From Rhizobium herbae (lineage in GTDB: Bacteria > Pseudomonadota > Alphaproteobacteria > Rhizobiales > Rhizobiaceae): a stretch of 64,000 bases of DNA. Below, piece by piece: positions 26,919 through 36,852 of the stretch. The stretch covers positions 1 to 64,000 of the forward strand of contig NZ_JAGGJV010000002.1 in the NCBI RefSeq assembly GCF_017873135.1, written 5' to 3'. Numbering within the stretch: the first letter of the stretch is position 1; every line of letters begins with the position of its first letter. The notes below the pieces were generated by a model. The model made no database searches, was not told the origin of the DNA, and worked only from the letters and a program-made list of their open reading frames with translations. The position numbers and the translations under genes were made by a program.

Positions 26919-27482
26919 ATGCTGAAACAATTGAGACCTGCGCTGGTCATGATCGTTACAATCACCGTTATCACCGGTTTCGCCTATCCGCTGGGTATGA
27001 CGGGCATCGCCCAGGCCCTGTTCCCGCACCAGGCCAATGGCAGCCTCGTCGAAAAGGACGGAACCGTTGTCGGTTCCACGCTGATCGGCCAGGCCTTTAC
27101 TGGCGATACCTATTTCCACGGCCGTCCGTCGGCTGCCGGCGACGGTTACAATGCCGCCGCCTCCAGCGGTTCGAACCTCGGACCCACAAATCAGAAGCTG
27201 CTCGACCGGATCAAGTCGGAAGCCGAAGCGTTGAAGGCGGCCAACCCCGGTGCCGCTGTGCCGATGGATCTCGTCACCACATCGGGCAGCGGTCTTGATC
27301 CGCACATTACGCCGGAAGCCGCCTATTTCCAGGTTCCACGCGTCGCCAAGGCTCGCGGAATGGATGAAGGCAAGGTCCGCGCGCTCGTCGATCAAGCCGT
27401 CGAGGCCCGTGAACTCGGGATACTCGGCGAACCGGTGGTCAACGTCTTGGCGCTCAACATGGCGCTTGATAAAGCTGTCTAG
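26919..27482 (+). CDS. kdpC: KdpC, K+-ATPase accessory subunit
   Basis: 187 aa. One N-terminal membrane segment (about 8-30), then a periplasmic domain with the family motifs [19 protein letters not shown] and [20 protein letters not shown] (about 122-141). Spaced by 12 bases from kdpB. It stabilises the KdpFABC complex and raises ATP affinity. Confidence 0.95.
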   Translation: MLKQLRPALVMIVTITVITGFAYPLGMTGIAQALFPHQANGSLVEKDGTVVGSTLIGQAFTGDTYFHGRPSAAGDGYNAAASSGSNLGPTNQKLLDRIKSEAEALKAANPGAAVPMDLVTTSGSGLDPHITPEAAYFQVPRVAKARGMDEGKVRALVDQAVEARELGILGEPVVNVLALNMALDKAV

Positions 27483-27550
27483 GTCCCGTGGCCTGCTGCT
27501 TTGCGCGTCGAAATGGGGGTGTAAAGCAGGCAGCAGTTCGAATGATCGGG

Positions 27551-27583
27551 CAGTTCCGAAATCGCCTAGGATTTCAGGAACTG
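27551..27583 (+). other. Hairpin between kdpC and kdpD
   Basis: CAGTTCC-G-AAAT pairs with ATTT-C-AGGAACTG across the loop CGCCTAGG. It lies in the 165-base gap between the pump genes and the sensor genes and probably sets a lower or separate expression of kdpDE, by partial termination or RNA processing. Confidence 0.45.
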
Positions 27584-27647
27584 TCCGGTATGGTCTGAAG
27601 CGGCATCCGGCCGCTTTTCGGCATTGATGGAGAAAGACTGAGCGAGC

Positions 27648-30374
27648 ATGCGAGAGGACGTCCGCGACATGGATGGAAGACCGTCCCCTGACGCCCTGTT
27701 GCAGCGGGCCGAACGGGAGACGCGCGGCCGCCTGAAAATCTTTCTGGGCGCTGCACCAGGCGTCGGCAAGACTTATGAAATGCTCACGTCCGGTCACGCC
27801 AAGAAGGCCGATGGCGTCGATGTCGTGATCGGCGTCGTCGAGACCCATGGGCGGAAGGAGACCGAGGCGCTGGCCGATGGCTTCGAGGTCATTCCGCGCT
27901 CATCGATCGACTACAAGGGCCGTCATCTTGAGGAAATGGACATCGACGCCATTCTCGCCCGGCGTCCTGGCCTCGTGCTTGTCGACGAACTGGCGCACAC
28001 CAATGCGCCCGGCAGCCGTCACCCCAAGCGTTACATGGATGTGCAGGAGCTGCTGTCGCGTGGCATCGACGTCTACTCGACGCTCAACATCCAGCACGTC
28101 GAAAGCCTCAACGACGTCGTTGCCCAGATCACCCGCATCCGCGTGCGCGAAACCGTTCCCGATTCGATCATCGACCGTGCCGACGACATCGAGATCATCG
28201 ATCTGACGCCGGAAGACCTGATCAAGCGGCTGCATGACGGCAAGGTCTATATCCCGAAGACGGCACAGCGGGCGCTCGATAACTATTTCTCGCCTGGAAA
28301 CCTCACGGCGCTGCGTGAGCTCGCCCTTCGTCAGACGGCGCAGCGCGTCGATGAGCAGTTGCTGACGCACATGCAGGCGCATGCGATCTCAGGTCCATGG
28401 GCTGCCGGCGAGCGGGTGCTGGTCTGCGTCGATGATCAGCCACGCAGCGCCTCTCTCGTGCGCTATGCCGCCCGTCTGGCCGATCGTCTGCGCGCGCCCT
28501 GGGTTGCGTTGCATGTGGAGACGGCGCGATCGATTCATCTTTCGGAGGCCGCGCGCGACCGCATCGCCGCGACGCTTCGGCTTGCCGAACGGCTGGGCGC
28601 CGAGGCGCTGACCAGGCCAGGATCCGACGAGGCCGAGGAGATCGTCCGCGTCGCGGCATCCAGCAACGTCACTCATATCATCGCCGGTACACCGAAAACA
28701 TCCAGGTGGCGGGCATGGCTGCACGGCTCGGTAACCAGCCGCCTCATCCGAAATGCCGGAAATATCAGCGTCCACGTCATCGCCGGCGACGATCGCGAGG
28801 GTGAGGCCGTTGCGACGGGTGTGAAGACGGCACCGGTGCCGGCCCAGTTCAAAATCGGCCCCTATGTTCTTGCGACGCTCTATGTCGGCTGCGCGCTGGG
28901 GGTCGGCGTTTTGCTCGATCAGTCGCTCGACGTGCGCAACATCGCGCTGGTCTTTCTGATGGCAGTCCTCGCCGCAGCGGTCACGGAGGGATTGAAGCCG
29001 GCTCTCTACGCCAGCGTCGTCAGCGCGCTGACCCTGAATTTCTTCTTCCTGAAACCGCTCTATACGTTCACGATCGGCGATCCGGAAAGCGTCGTCGCCT
29101 TCGGATTCTTCTTCGTGGTGGCGATCATCGCCAGCAATCTGACCGCGAGCGTGCAGCGGCAGGCGGCGGCCGCCCGCCTGCGGGCGCGCACCACCGAAGA
29201 CCTCTACCTCTTCAGCAAGAAACTGGCGGGAACCGGCACACTGGACGATGTGCTCTGGGCAACGGCGTTCCAGCTCGCCTCCATGCTGAAGGTGCGGGTG
29301 GTTCTGCTGCTGCCGGAAGATGGCACGATCGCGGTCAAAGCCGGCTATCCGCCGGATGACACATTGGACGATGCCGACATCGCCGCTGCCCGATGGGCGT
29401 GGGAGCACAATCGTGCCGCCGGGCGCGGTGCCGATACGCTGCCAGGCGCAAAACGCCTCTACGTGCCGCTGCGCACCGGCCGCGCCGCCGTCGGTGTCAT
29501 CGGTCTCGACAATGACCGGCAGGGGCCGCTCCTGAGCCCCGAACAGCAGCGCCTGCTCGATGCGCTCGCCGATCAGGCAGCACTTGCCATCGAGCGTGTA
29601 CAGCTTGTTGCCGATGTCGACAATGCGCGGCTGGCCGAGGAAGCGGGACGGTTGCGCTCGGCGCTGCTCACGTCCATTTCGCACGACCTGAAGACACCGC
29701 TTGCCGCCATCATGGGCGCCGCCGGCACCCTGCGCGACTACCAAGCCGCCCTGCCGGAAGAAGATCGTGTCGAGCTTCTGACCACGGTGACCGACGAATC
29801 CGAGCGGCTGAACCGGTTCATCGCCAATCTTCTCGATATGACCCGTATCGAATCCGGCGCCATGGAGCCGAACGCGGCCTTCCACTATCTCGGCGACATC
29901 GTCGGCAGCGCGCTGAGACGCGCGCGCAAAATCATGATCCATCACCACGTCGATGTCCGCGTCCCGTCCGATCTGCCGATGGTCAAGGTCGATCCGGTCC
30001 TGTTTGAGCAGGTGTTGTTCAATCTGCTCGACAATGCCGCCAAATATGCGCCGGAAGGCTCCACCGTGAACCTGCAGGCAGAGCGCGACGAGGCGCGCAT
30101 CCTGGTTCGGATTTGCGACGAGGGGCCTGGAATTCCGGCCAATGATCTGGAGCGCGTCTTCGATACCTTCTACCGGGTACGCAAGGGCGACCATGTGCGG
30201 GCCGGGACGGGGCTCGGCCTGTCGATCTGCCGCGGCTTTATCGAGGCGATGGGCGGGACGATCGCGGCGGAAAACCGGACGGATCGGACCGGTGCGGTGT
30301 TCACGATCAATCTGCCGCTGCTTCCCAATTCCCCAAATCTGAAGGACATGACCGCTTTGAAGGATGAGAAATGA
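27648..30374 (+). CDS. kdpD: KdpD, turgor/K+ sensor histidine kinase
   Basis: 908 aa. N-terminal KdpD domain with Walker-A-like GAAPGVGKTYEML (about 35) and LVDELAHTNAPGSRHPKRY, a Usp domain (about 255-375), four membrane segments (about 400-500), a GAF-like region (about 520-660), then HisKA with phospho-acceptor His in SISHDLKTPL (about 686) and HATPase_c (N box NLLDNAAKYAPEG, G boxes DEGPGIP and GTGLGLSI). It phosphorylates KdpE. An in-frame ATG at 27669 is an alternative start. Confidence 0.94.
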   Translation: MREDVRDMDGRPSPDALLQRAERETRGRLKIFLGAAPGVGKTYEMLTSGHAKKADGVDVVIGVVETHGRKETEALADGFEVIPRSSIDYKGRHLEEMDIDAILARRPGLVLVDELAHTNAPGSRHPKRYMDVQELLSRGIDVYSTLNIQHVESLNDVVAQITRIRVRETVPDSIIDRADDIEIIDLTPEDLIKRLHDGKVYIPKTAQRALDNYFSPGNLTALRELALRQTAQRVDEQLLTHMQAHAISGPWAAGERVLVCVDDQPRSASLVRYAARLADRLRAPWVALHVETARSIHLSEAARDRIAATLRLAERLGAEALTRPGSDEAEEIVRVAASSNVTHIIAGTPKTSRWRAWLHGSVTSRLIRNAGNISVHVIAGDDREGEAVATGVKTAPVPAQFKIGPYVLATLYVGCALGVGVLLDQSLDVRNIALVFLMAVLAAAVTEGLKPALYASVVSALTLNFFFLKPLYTFTIGDPESVVAFGFFFVVAIIASNLTASVQRQAAAARLRARTTEDLYLFSKKLAGTGTLDDVLWATAFQLASMLKVRVVLLLPEDGTIAVKAGYPPDDTLDDADIAAARWAWEHNRAAGRGADTLPGAKRLYVPLRTGRAAVGVIGLDNDRQGPLLSPEQQRLLDALADQAALAIERVQLVADVDNARLAEEAGRLRSALLTSISHDLKTPLAAIMGAAGTLRDYQAALPEEDRVELLTTVTDESERLNRFIANLLDMTRIESGAMEPNAAFHYLGDIVGSALRRARKIMIHHHVDVRVPSDLPMVKVDPVLFEQVLFNLLDNAAKYAPEGSTVNLQAERDEARILVRICDEGPGIPANDLERVFDTFYRVRKGDHVRAGTGLGLSICRGFIEAMGGTIAAENRTDRTGAVFTINLPLLPNSPNLKDMTALKDEK

Positions 30375-31066
30375 CCCATACGGCCGTCAGGATCCTGGTC
30401 GTCGATGACGAGCCTCCCATTCGCCGGCTGCTGCGCGTCGGGCTTGCGACGCAGGATTATGCCGTCAGCGAAGCCGGCAACGGCAAGGCTGCGCGCGAGA
30501 GCGTCAAGGCCGATTTGCCGGACCTGATCCTGCTCGATCTCGGCCTGCCCGACATGCCCGGCCACGATCTGCTGCGTGGCTGGCGCGAGGAAGGCCTGAC
30601 GCTTCCCATCATCATCCTTTCAAGCCGCACCGATGAGGCCGGGATCGTCAAGGCGCTGGAACTCGGCGCCGACGATTATGTAACCAAACCCTTCGGCATG
30701 AATGAACTGGTGGCGCGCATCCGTGTGGCGCTGCGTCACAGGCTGCAGCAGCAGGGCGAAAAGCCGCTGTTCCAGACCGGCGGCCTATCGGTCGATCTGG
30801 TCAAGCGTATCGTCAAGGTCGATGGTCGCGAGGTCAAGCTGTCACCGAAGGAATATGACATCCTGCGCATCCTCGTGCAGCACGCCGGCAAGGTGCTGAC
30901 GCACAAGTTTCTACTGAAAGAGGTCTGGGGCAATGCCGACGACGTGCAGTATCTGCGCGTCTATGTGCGCCAGTTGCGCCAGAAGATCGAGCTGACGCCG
31001 GATCAGCCGCAATATGTCACCACGGAGACCGGCGTCGGATACCGGCTGCGGGAGGCCGATATTTAG
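30371..31066 (+). CDS. kdpE: KdpE, response regulator
   Basis: 231 aa, OmpR type. Receiver domain with acidic pair near residue 11-12 (VVDDEPP), phospho-acceptor Asp in LILLDLGLPDMPG (about 55) and Lys in DDYVTKPF; then a winged-helix DNA-binding domain (about 130-228; YDILRILVQHAGKVLTH). Its ATG overlaps the kdpD stop by four bases. It activates the kdp promoter when phosphorylated. Confidence 0.95.
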   Translation: MTHTAVRILVVDDEPPIRRLLRVGLATQDYAVSEAGNGKAARESVKADLPDLILLDLGLPDMPGHDLLRGWREEGLTLPIIILSSRTDEAGIVKALELGADDYVTKPFGMNELVARIRVALRHRLQQQGEKPLFQTGGLSVDLVKRIVKVDGREVKLSPKEYDILRILVQHAGKVLTHKFLLKEVWGNADDVQYLRVYVRQLRQKIELTPDQPQYVTTETGVGYRLREADI

Positions 31067-31077
31067 CCAGCATCCGG

Positions 31078-32217
31078 CTACATGCTGTTACGATTCAGCC
31101 AGTTGCGCAGAACCGTAATGCCTTCCGGCACATGCAGCCGGCCAAAGCCGACGCGCAGGCAGTTCTGCGGCACTGGTGTCAGCTCGGAGTGATAGACGCT
31201 CGACGGCAGGAAGAACACACCGGCCTCCTCCACTGCGCGCCGTGCAAATTCCTCGACGCCTTCCGGCCCCTTGTAACGGATGAAGGCGACGCAACCGCCG
31301 TCCGGCTCGCGCCAGTCGAACAGATGTGGAAATTCGGCGAAAAACGTGTTCAGCTCGGCAACGTTGCTACGGACGATGGCCCGCGTCCGGGCCAGGATCT
31401 GGTCGCGGTTCTTGAGTGCAACGCGGGCCAGAACTTCCGAGGGCGCCGAATTGCAGATTGATAGAAAATGCTTGTAGCGCTCGCAGCGCGTCAGGAAGTC
31501 TTTGTCCTTGCAGGCAAGCCAGCCGATCCGCAGCCCCGGAAGCCCATAGGCCTTCGACATGACGTTGAGTGAAACCCCGCGTTCATAGACATCGACGGCC
31601 TGCGGCAGGCGAAGCGCTTCATCGCGCTCGATCAAGCGATAGACTTCATCGCTGAACAGCCAGATGCCATGCTTGCGACAGAGTTGGACGAGAGCATCGA
31701 AGATCCCGCGGGGCAGGATCTTGCCGGTGGGGTTGTTCGGGAAATTGATCGAGACCAGCTTGGTATTGGGCCTGAGCGCCGCTTCGATCTGACCGATGTC
31801 GAGATCCCAGTCATTGTCGATATCGAGCGCCACGCCGGTGACGGCGCAGATGCTGAGCGGAATGGTTTCGGCGGCCTGATAGTTGGGCGTGATGACGATG
31901 GCGTGGTCATCCGGCGTCAACAGCACCTTCATCGCCACGTAGATCGCTTCCTCCGCACCGGCGAAGCAAATCAGGTCTTCGGGCTGAACGGTGTCGTAGG
32001 TCAGCGCAATTTCCTGCCGCAGAACCGGCGCACCGAATGTCTCGGTATAGCCGAGGCTGAGGTTTTCGAAATCGGCGCGGTCCTCGTCGCTGGCCATTGC
32101 CAAAAGCTCCGGCAGGCGCATGCTTTCCGCATCCGAGGCCGTCATGTTGTATCTGGCGGTGAATTCCCATTTGGACATGAAGGTTTCAAGCACGAAATCG
32201 CGCATCGGCCTGGTCAT
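31078..32217 (-). CDS. PLP-dependent aminotransferase, class I/II
   Basis: 379 aa, fold type I. Visible are the cofactor-site FAGAEEAIYVAMKVLL (about 82), INFPNNPTGKIL (about 155), SDEVYRLIER (about 190) and the Schiff-base lysine in SKAYGLPGLRIGW (about 222). AGGAGAG lies six bases ahead of the ATG. Its start overlaps the stop of the upstream DauR-like regulator gene, so the regulator probably controls it. The substrate cannot be read from the sequence; it is near capreomycidine-synthase-like or aspartate-type aminotransferases. Convergent with kdpE, 11 bases away. Confidence 0.82.
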   Translation of the reverse strand: MTRPMRDFVLETFMSKWEFTARYNMTASDAESMRLPELLAMASDEDRADFENLSLGYTETFGAPVLRQEIALTYDTVQPEDLICFAGAEEAIYVAMKVLLTPDDHAIVITPNYQAAETIPLSICAVTGVALDIDNDWDLDIGQIEAALRPNTKLVSINFPNNPTGKILPRGIFDALVQLCRKHGIWLFSDEVYRLIERDEALRLPQAVDVYERGVSLNVMSKAYGLPGLRIGWLACKDKDFLTRCERYKHFLSICNSAPSEVLARVALKNRDQILARTRAIVRSNVAELNTFFAEFPHLFDWREPDGGCVAFIRYKGPEGVEEFARRAVEEAGVFFLPSSVYHSELTPVPQNCLRVGFGRLHVPEGITVLRNWLNRNSM

Positions 32218-32858
32218 CGCGGCTCTCCTTGAACGGCAGTGTCCTGTTTCTGACGGATTGCGCCGAGGCGGTTGTAGATCGTCGCCCGCGACAATTTCAA
32301 AATCTCGGCGACATAGGGAACGGCCTTGCGGATGGCAAAGACGCCGCGCGCATCGAGCAGCGCGATCAGTCCGTCCGTGTCGGCGCCGGTGAGCCCGGCG
32401 AGGCTGGTTCTGCGCGTCGCAAGGAATTCCCCGATCACCGCATTGACCGCCTCGCGCCAGTCCTCTGCCATCAGCGCCGAGGTTTTTGGCATGGGAGCGG
32501 CGATATCGACCATCGATTTCAACTGGTCGAAGATTCCGGCAAAAGCCTCGATATCATGGTTGATGCACAGCAATCCAATCGGCTTGCCATCGGCATCGCG
32601 CAGCACGGAGGTGATCGCCTTCAGCCGACGGCCGTCCCAGTTGGACTTGCTGTAGGGGCCGATCACGTCCTCATCAAGGGTCGAGGCCAGTCCAGCCTCG
32701 TTGAGCGAACTGTCGCCCGGCCGGCGTTTCGAAAAAGCGTTGGCGATGTGGAAGATCAGCCCCGTTTCGAGATCGTGCAGAACGGTCTCCACATGCGGCG
32801 CAAACAGCGTTGCGATGGCGTCGCAGACCGGAACGAAAGGCGTCAATGGATGAGACAT
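32214..32858 (-). CDS. YheO/DauR-like regulator (PAS_6 + HTH)
   Basis: 214 aa. The N-terminal domain (about 1-115) matches the YheO PAS type: ETVLHDLETGLIFHIANAFS, GPYSKSNWDGRRLKAITSVL, GLLCINHDIEAF. The C-terminal helix-turn-helix (about 160-205; GVFAIRKAVPYVAEILKLSR then ATIYNRL) is of the DauR type. DauR of Pseudomonas represses D-arginine use, so an amino-acid effector is likely. It overlaps the aminotransferase start by four bases and probably regulates that gene. An AT-rich segment upstream (32872-32905) is the likely promoter. Confidence 0.78.
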   Translation of the reverse strand: MSHPLTPFVPVCDAIATLFAPHVETVLHDLETGLIFHIANAFSKRRPGDSSLNEAGLASTLDEDVIGPYSKSNWDGRRLKAITSVLRDADGKPIGLLCINHDIEAFAGIFDQLKSMVDIAAPMPKTSALMAEDWREAVNAVIGEFLATRRTSLAGLTGADTDGLIALLDARGVFAIRKAVPYVAEILKLSRATIYNRLGAIRQKQDTAVQGEPR

Positions 32859-32910
32859 GCCGTCTTATCCATTCGATTATACATTTTGTCAATATAGACA
32901 AAATGAGAAT

Positions 32911-33657
32911 CTAACGTGAAGGCGACATGCCGCCTGAACTCAGTTGCCGCTGAAACTCCGGATCGCGCTGTGACAGCCTCTTGTGCAGATGGACCATCAT
33001 GCCGGCGGCGAAAAGCGGGGTGAGCAGATTGAGAAGCGGTACGGCCAGAAACGCGGCAAGGATGAGACCGCTCAGGAAAACGGTGCCGGCATGTTTCGAC
33101 CGGAAAAGCCGGGCTTGCGCCGGCGGGCGATGGCGCATCGCGGCGAATTCGAAGAATTCACGGCCCAGCAGATAGCCGTTCACCAGAAAAAAGGCGATCA
33201 GGTTGACGCCCGGAATAAGCAGAAGAAACAGCGCGATGATATTGCCGACGATAATGACGCCGAGAAATTTCAAGGTGCCGGCAATCGCCTCCCCCAGCGG
33301 CAGGGGCCGGCCTGCGGGTTCCTGCGGGTAGTCGCGCTTCTCGACGACTTCGGCGACATCGTCCAGAAAGAAGCCGGCGATGAGTGCGGTGACGGGCGCC
33401 AGAAGCAGCGCCAGGACAAGCGCCAGCCCTAAACTTGCAAAAATGCCGACGATGAAGGTAAGCCAGCCCGCCCAGCCGGGCGTACCGGGTATCAGCGCAT
33501 CGAGCCAGGGCAGGGCGAGATAGACGAACAGTTCGCGCAGGGCCAACCACAACCCGACCAGCGCCAGAAGCGTCAAGCCCAGCACTTTCCAGAAGACGGA
33601 GCGCGTTTCCGGCGCAAACAGATTGGCAAAGGAAAGTCGCGCCGCGTCGAATATCAT
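32911..33657 (-). CDS. CysZ/EI24-family membrane protein
   Basis: 248 aa with about four to six hydrophobic stretches: near 25-48, 62-90, 128-158 and 190-215. The pattern, with GVNLIAFFLVNGYLLGREFFE in the middle and AMRHRPP following, is that of the EI24/CysZ family. E. coli CysZ imports sulfate, but rhizobial members are only distantly similar, so sulfate transport is uncertain. GGGAGACGGTGG precedes the ATG at 33657. It is divergent from the amidase. Confidence 0.7.
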   Translation of the reverse strand: MIFDAARLSFANLFAPETRSVFWKVLGLTLLALVGLWLALRELFVYLALPWLDALIPGTPGWAGWLTFIVGIFASLGLALVLALLLAPVTALIAGFFLDDVAEVVEKRDYPQEPAGRPLPLGEAIAGTLKFLGVIIVGNIIALFLLLIPGVNLIAFFLVNGYLLGREFFEFAAMRHRPPAQARLFRSKHAGTVFLSGLILAAFLAVPLLNLLTPLFAAGMMVHLHKRLSQRDPEFQRQLSSGGMSPSR

Positions 33658-33845
33658 CCACCGTCTCCCTGCCTGGCGGTTCTTGCCACTCTCATCGCAT
33701 GTAGGCGGGCCACCACGACTGGGCAAGGCCCATTGCCCGGGAAGATCGGGTGAAAATCATGTGCGCAGAAAGCGGAATGCGCTGCCAAATCCATGACAGC
33801 ACCGATATGATGCCGCGATTAGCACAGGTTTGGAGTGACAAAGCG

Positions 33846-35216
33846 GTGGACGAAGTGGACGGAAACATCTCGGTTGCGAGCCTGTCGGTGCGGCTTCAGT
33901 CCGGTACGCTCGATCCGTTGGAACTGGCAAAGGCGTCATTGAAAAAGATAGCCGGCTACCGGGATCAATCGATCTTTACCGCCCTGCTGGAGGAGCGCGC
34001 CCTGACAGAGGCGAAAGCGTCTGCCGAGCGCATCCGCTCGGGACGGTCCCTCGGCTTGCTGGACGGCATTCCGGTGGCATGGAAAGACCTGTTCGATACG
34101 AAGGGATCGGTGACGACGGCCGGTTCGGCAGTGTTGGGGGATCACGCGCCGGCCGAGACTGATGCCACCGTGGTCAAGGCGCTGGCGGGCGCAGGCATGG
34201 TCAGCATCGGCCGCACCAATCTGAGTGAATTCGCCTTTTCCGGCCTCGGCATCAATCCGCATTACGGAACGGCGCACAACGCCGCGTCGCGCGATGTGCC
34301 ACGTATTCCGGGCGGTTCCTCTGCCGGATCCGGCGTTGCGGTGGCCGCCGGTCTGGTGCCTGTCGCGATCGGCACCGATACCGGCGGCTCCATCCGCATT
34401 CCCGCAGCGTTCAATGGCATCGTCGGCTACAAGGCGACGCGCGGCCGCTATTCGATGCAGGGTGTGTTTCCGCTGGCAAAAAGCCTCGATTCGCTCGGGC
34501 CGCTTTGCCGCACGGTGCAGGATGCCGTCTGGATCGATGCCGCCATGCGCGGCCGCTCCGCACCGGATATCGGCCGGGCGGACCTTGCCAGCCTCAAGCT
34601 CGTCATCCCGGAAACGGTCGTTTTCGACGATGCCGAACCGGGCGTGGTTGCAGCGTTCGAGGCTGCCATTTCGCGGCTTGAGAAGGCGGGCGCCCGGATC
34701 ACGCGCCGCGCCTTCCCGATCTTTGCCGAGATTTTCGAAGTGATGGCGCGCCATGGCGCCTTGGTGACCGCCGAGGCGTATGTGTTGCACAAGGAGCGCC
34801 TTCAGGGACCGGAAGCCGAGCGGATGGATCAGCGCGTGGTTGCGCGCGCCCGGCTGGGTGAAAAGATCGGCATGGTCGACTATGTCGCCATCCTCGATAC
34901 GCGCGAGCGTTTGATTGCCAGCCTCGCGAAAAACCTGCAACCGGGCGAGCTGCTCGCCCACCCAACGCTGCCGCATGTCGCACCGCCGATCGCGCCGCTG
35001 CTTGCCGATGATGAACTGTTCTTCAGGATCAACGGCCGGACCCTGCGCAATACCTCGATCGGTAATTTCCTCGATGGTTGCGGCGTCTCCATCCCCTGCG
35101 GTACCGGCGATGCCGGCATGCCGGTTGGGTTTCTTCTGTCTGGCCAGAGAAACGAAGACGATTATCTTCTGTCGGCGGCGGTTTCCGCCGAAGCCGTTAT
35201 TCGCGGTGAAGCATGA
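33846..35216 (+). CDS. Amidase-signature family hydrolase
   Basis: About 456 aa. The Ser-cisSer-Lys site is complete: Lys in GIPVAWKDLFDTKG, the glycine-rich GGSSAGSGVAVAAGL, and the nucleophile in GTDTGGSIRIPAAFNG. The GTG at 33846 is preferred because GGAG lies nine bases upstream and the family's N-terminal helix (ISVASLSVRLQSGTLDPLEL) begins just after; upstream in-frame starts at 33750, 33759 and 33807 would add up to 32 residues without visible homology. Its stop overlaps the ROK kinase start. Substrate unknown; close relatives include GatA and indole-acetamide hydrolases. The context suggests an amide linked to amino-sugar use. Confidence 0.82.
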   Translation: MDEVDGNISVASLSVRLQSGTLDPLELAKASLKKIAGYRDQSIFTALLEERALTEAKASAERIRSGRSLGLLDGIPVAWKDLFDTKGSVTTAGSAVLGDHAPAETDATVVKALAGAGMVSIGRTNLSEFAFSGLGINPHYGTAHNAASRDVPRIPGGSSAGSGVAVAAGLVPVAIGTDTGGSIRIPAAFNGIVGYKATRGRYSMQGVFPLAKSLDSLGPLCRTVQDAVWIDAAMRGRSAPDIGRADLASLKLVIPETVVFDDAEPGVVAAFEAAISRLEKAGARITRRAFPIFAEIFEVMARHGALVTAEAYVLHKERLQGPEAERMDQRVVARARLGEKIGMVDYVAILDTRERLIASLAKNLQPGELLAHPTLPHVAPPIAPLLADDELFFRINGRTLRNTSIGNFLDGCGVSIPCGTGDAGMPVGFLLSGQRNEDDYLLSAAVSAEAVIRGEA

Positions 35217-36124
35217 TCGTCTGCTTCGATATCGGCGGCTCGGCGATCAAGGGGGCAGTCGCCCATTCCGCGGACCGGATCGAGACGCTGGGACGGCGGC
35301 CGACGCCGCTCGATGATTTCGGCGCCTTTGCCGCAACAATCGCCGCCGTGATCGCGGAAACGGGGGCAAGGCCGGATCGCGTCGCTATATCGATCACCGG
35401 CGTCGTCTATCCGGATACCCGGGCGATCAAATGCGCCAATATTCCCTGTATCGACGGGCGCAAGCTATCGGAGGAACTCGCCGATATCCTTGGGCTGCCG
35501 GTTCTGGTTGCCAATGATGCGGACTGCTTCGCGCTGGCGGAGGCCGGTGCCGGTGCCGGGCGCGGCCATCGAATCGTGCTCGGCGCTATCCTTGGCACAG
35601 GCGTCGGCGGTGGGCTCGTCGTCGATGGCCGGCTCATTAACGCGGATGGCGGCTTCGCCGGTGAATGGGGCCACGGCCCGGCGGTCGCATCAACGGCCGG
35701 CACCCCGCCCGTCGCGATCCCGATCTTCGACTGCGGCTGCGGCCAGCGGGGCTGCGTCGATACGATCGGTGGTGCGCGCGGTATGGAACGCCTGCATCAG
35801 GCCTTGCATGGAAAGACCCTGGCCAGTCATGAGATCACCACGCTATGGCAGGAAGGCGATGCGGAGGCGGCGCGGACCATCGATGTGCTTGTAGATCTCG
35901 TCAGTTCGCCGCTGGCGCTGACGGTCAACATCACTGGCGCAACCATCGTCCCGGTCGGCGGCGGGCTCTCCAATGTCGCGCCGTTGATCGCCGAGATCGA
36001 CAAGGCGGTGCGCTCCCGCATCTTGCGGAAATTTGACCGTCCTCTGGTCGTGCCCGGAGAATGCCGCGTCGAGCCGGGGTTGATCGGCGCGGCCATTCTG
36101 GGACTTGGCGGAGAAGTGCAATGA
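35213..36124 (+). CDS. ROK-family sugar kinase
   Basis: 303 aa. ATP-binding DIGGSAIKGAV at the N-terminus, VANDADCFALAEA (about 99) with the catalytic Asp, GTGVGGGLVVDG (about 127), GEWGH (about 148) and the zinc motif CGCGQRGCVDT (about 175), where the usual final Glu is Asp. ROK kinases phosphorylate glucose, GlcNAc or ManNAc; the zinc site and neighbourhood favour an N-acetyl-amino sugar. It overlaps the amidase stop and the cutC start by four bases each, forming one coupled operon. Confidence 0.85.
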   Translation: MIVCFDIGGSAIKGAVAHSADRIETLGRRPTPLDDFGAFAATIAAVIAETGARPDRVAISITGVVYPDTRAIKCANIPCIDGRKLSEELADILGLPVLVANDADCFALAEAGAGAGRGHRIVLGAILGTGVGGGLVVDGRLINADGGFAGEWGHGPAVASTAGTPPVAIPIFDCGCGQRGCVDTIGGARGMERLHQALHGKTLASHEITTLWQEGDAEAARTIDVLVDLVSSPLALTVNITGATIVPVGGGLSNVAPLIAEIDKAVRSRILRKFDRPLVVPGECRVEPGLIGAAILGLGGEVQ

Positions 36125-36849
36125 CCGATATTCTCCTGGAAGTCTGCGTCGAGGACGCCGCGGGCCTTGCTGCCGCCGTCGAAGGTGGCGCGGATCGTAT
36201 CGAACTGTGCTCGGCGCTTTCCGTCGGTGGACTGACGCCCTCGCCGGGCCTGATGGTTGTGGCTGGTCAGTTGGATATCCCCGTCTATGCCATGATCAGG
36301 CCGCGCCCGGGCGATTTTGTCTTCGACGCGAGCGATATCAACGTCATGCGCGGCGATATCGATGCTGCGCGATCCGCCGGCCTTGCCGGCGTCGTGCTCG
36401 GGGCGAGCCTTTCCGATGGCAGCCTCGATGTAGCCACGTTGAGGCTGCTGACCAGCCATGCCGTTGGCCTCGGCCTGACGCTGCATCGCGCCTTCGATCT
36501 GGTCCCGGATTTTTCCGAGGCAGTGGAAACAGCGGTCAATCTCGGTTTCGAACGCATCCTTACCTCGGGGGGCGCCAAGAAAGCGCCGGATGCGGTCGGC
36601 CCGCTGGCCCGGATCATCGCGGCCGCGAACGGCCGGATCTCCATCATGCCGGGCTCGGGCGTCACGCTGGGCAGCGTAGACGAACTTCTGGCGCAGCTTG
36701 CGCCGACGGAAGTGCATTCGTCCTGTTCGCGCGATGAGCCGGCTCACGATGCCCGGCTGGTTTCGCTCGGTTTTGTTGCTCCGTCAGCGCGAAGGACAGA
36801 TGTTGCCCTGGTCAGGGCGCTGAAAGCGCGGCTCAAAGCCGCGCCATAA
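36121..36849 (+). CDS. cutC: CutC-family protein
   Basis: 242 aa, TIM-barrel CutC family: LLEVCVEDAAGLAAAVEGGA, RIELCSALSVGGLTPSPG, MIRPRPGDFVF, LHRAFDLVPD and ERILTSGGA are all diagnostic. The start overlaps the kinase stop (ATGA). Its role as a copper protein is doubtful; in many bacteria it sits with sugar genes, as here, so an enzymatic role in amino-sugar metabolism is possible. Convergent with nagA, three bases apart. Confidence 0.9.
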   Translation: MTDILLEVCVEDAAGLAAAVEGGADRIELCSALSVGGLTPSPGLMVVAGQLDIPVYAMIRPRPGDFVFDASDINVMRGDIDAARSAGLAGVVLGASLSDGSLDVATLRLLTSHAVGLGLTLHRAFDLVPDFSEAVETAVNLGFERILTSGGAKKAPDAVGPLARIIAAANGRISIMPGSGVTLGSVDELLAQLAPTEVHSSCSRDEPAHDARLVSLGFVAPSARRTDVALVRALKARLKAAP

Positions 36850-36852
36850 GGG

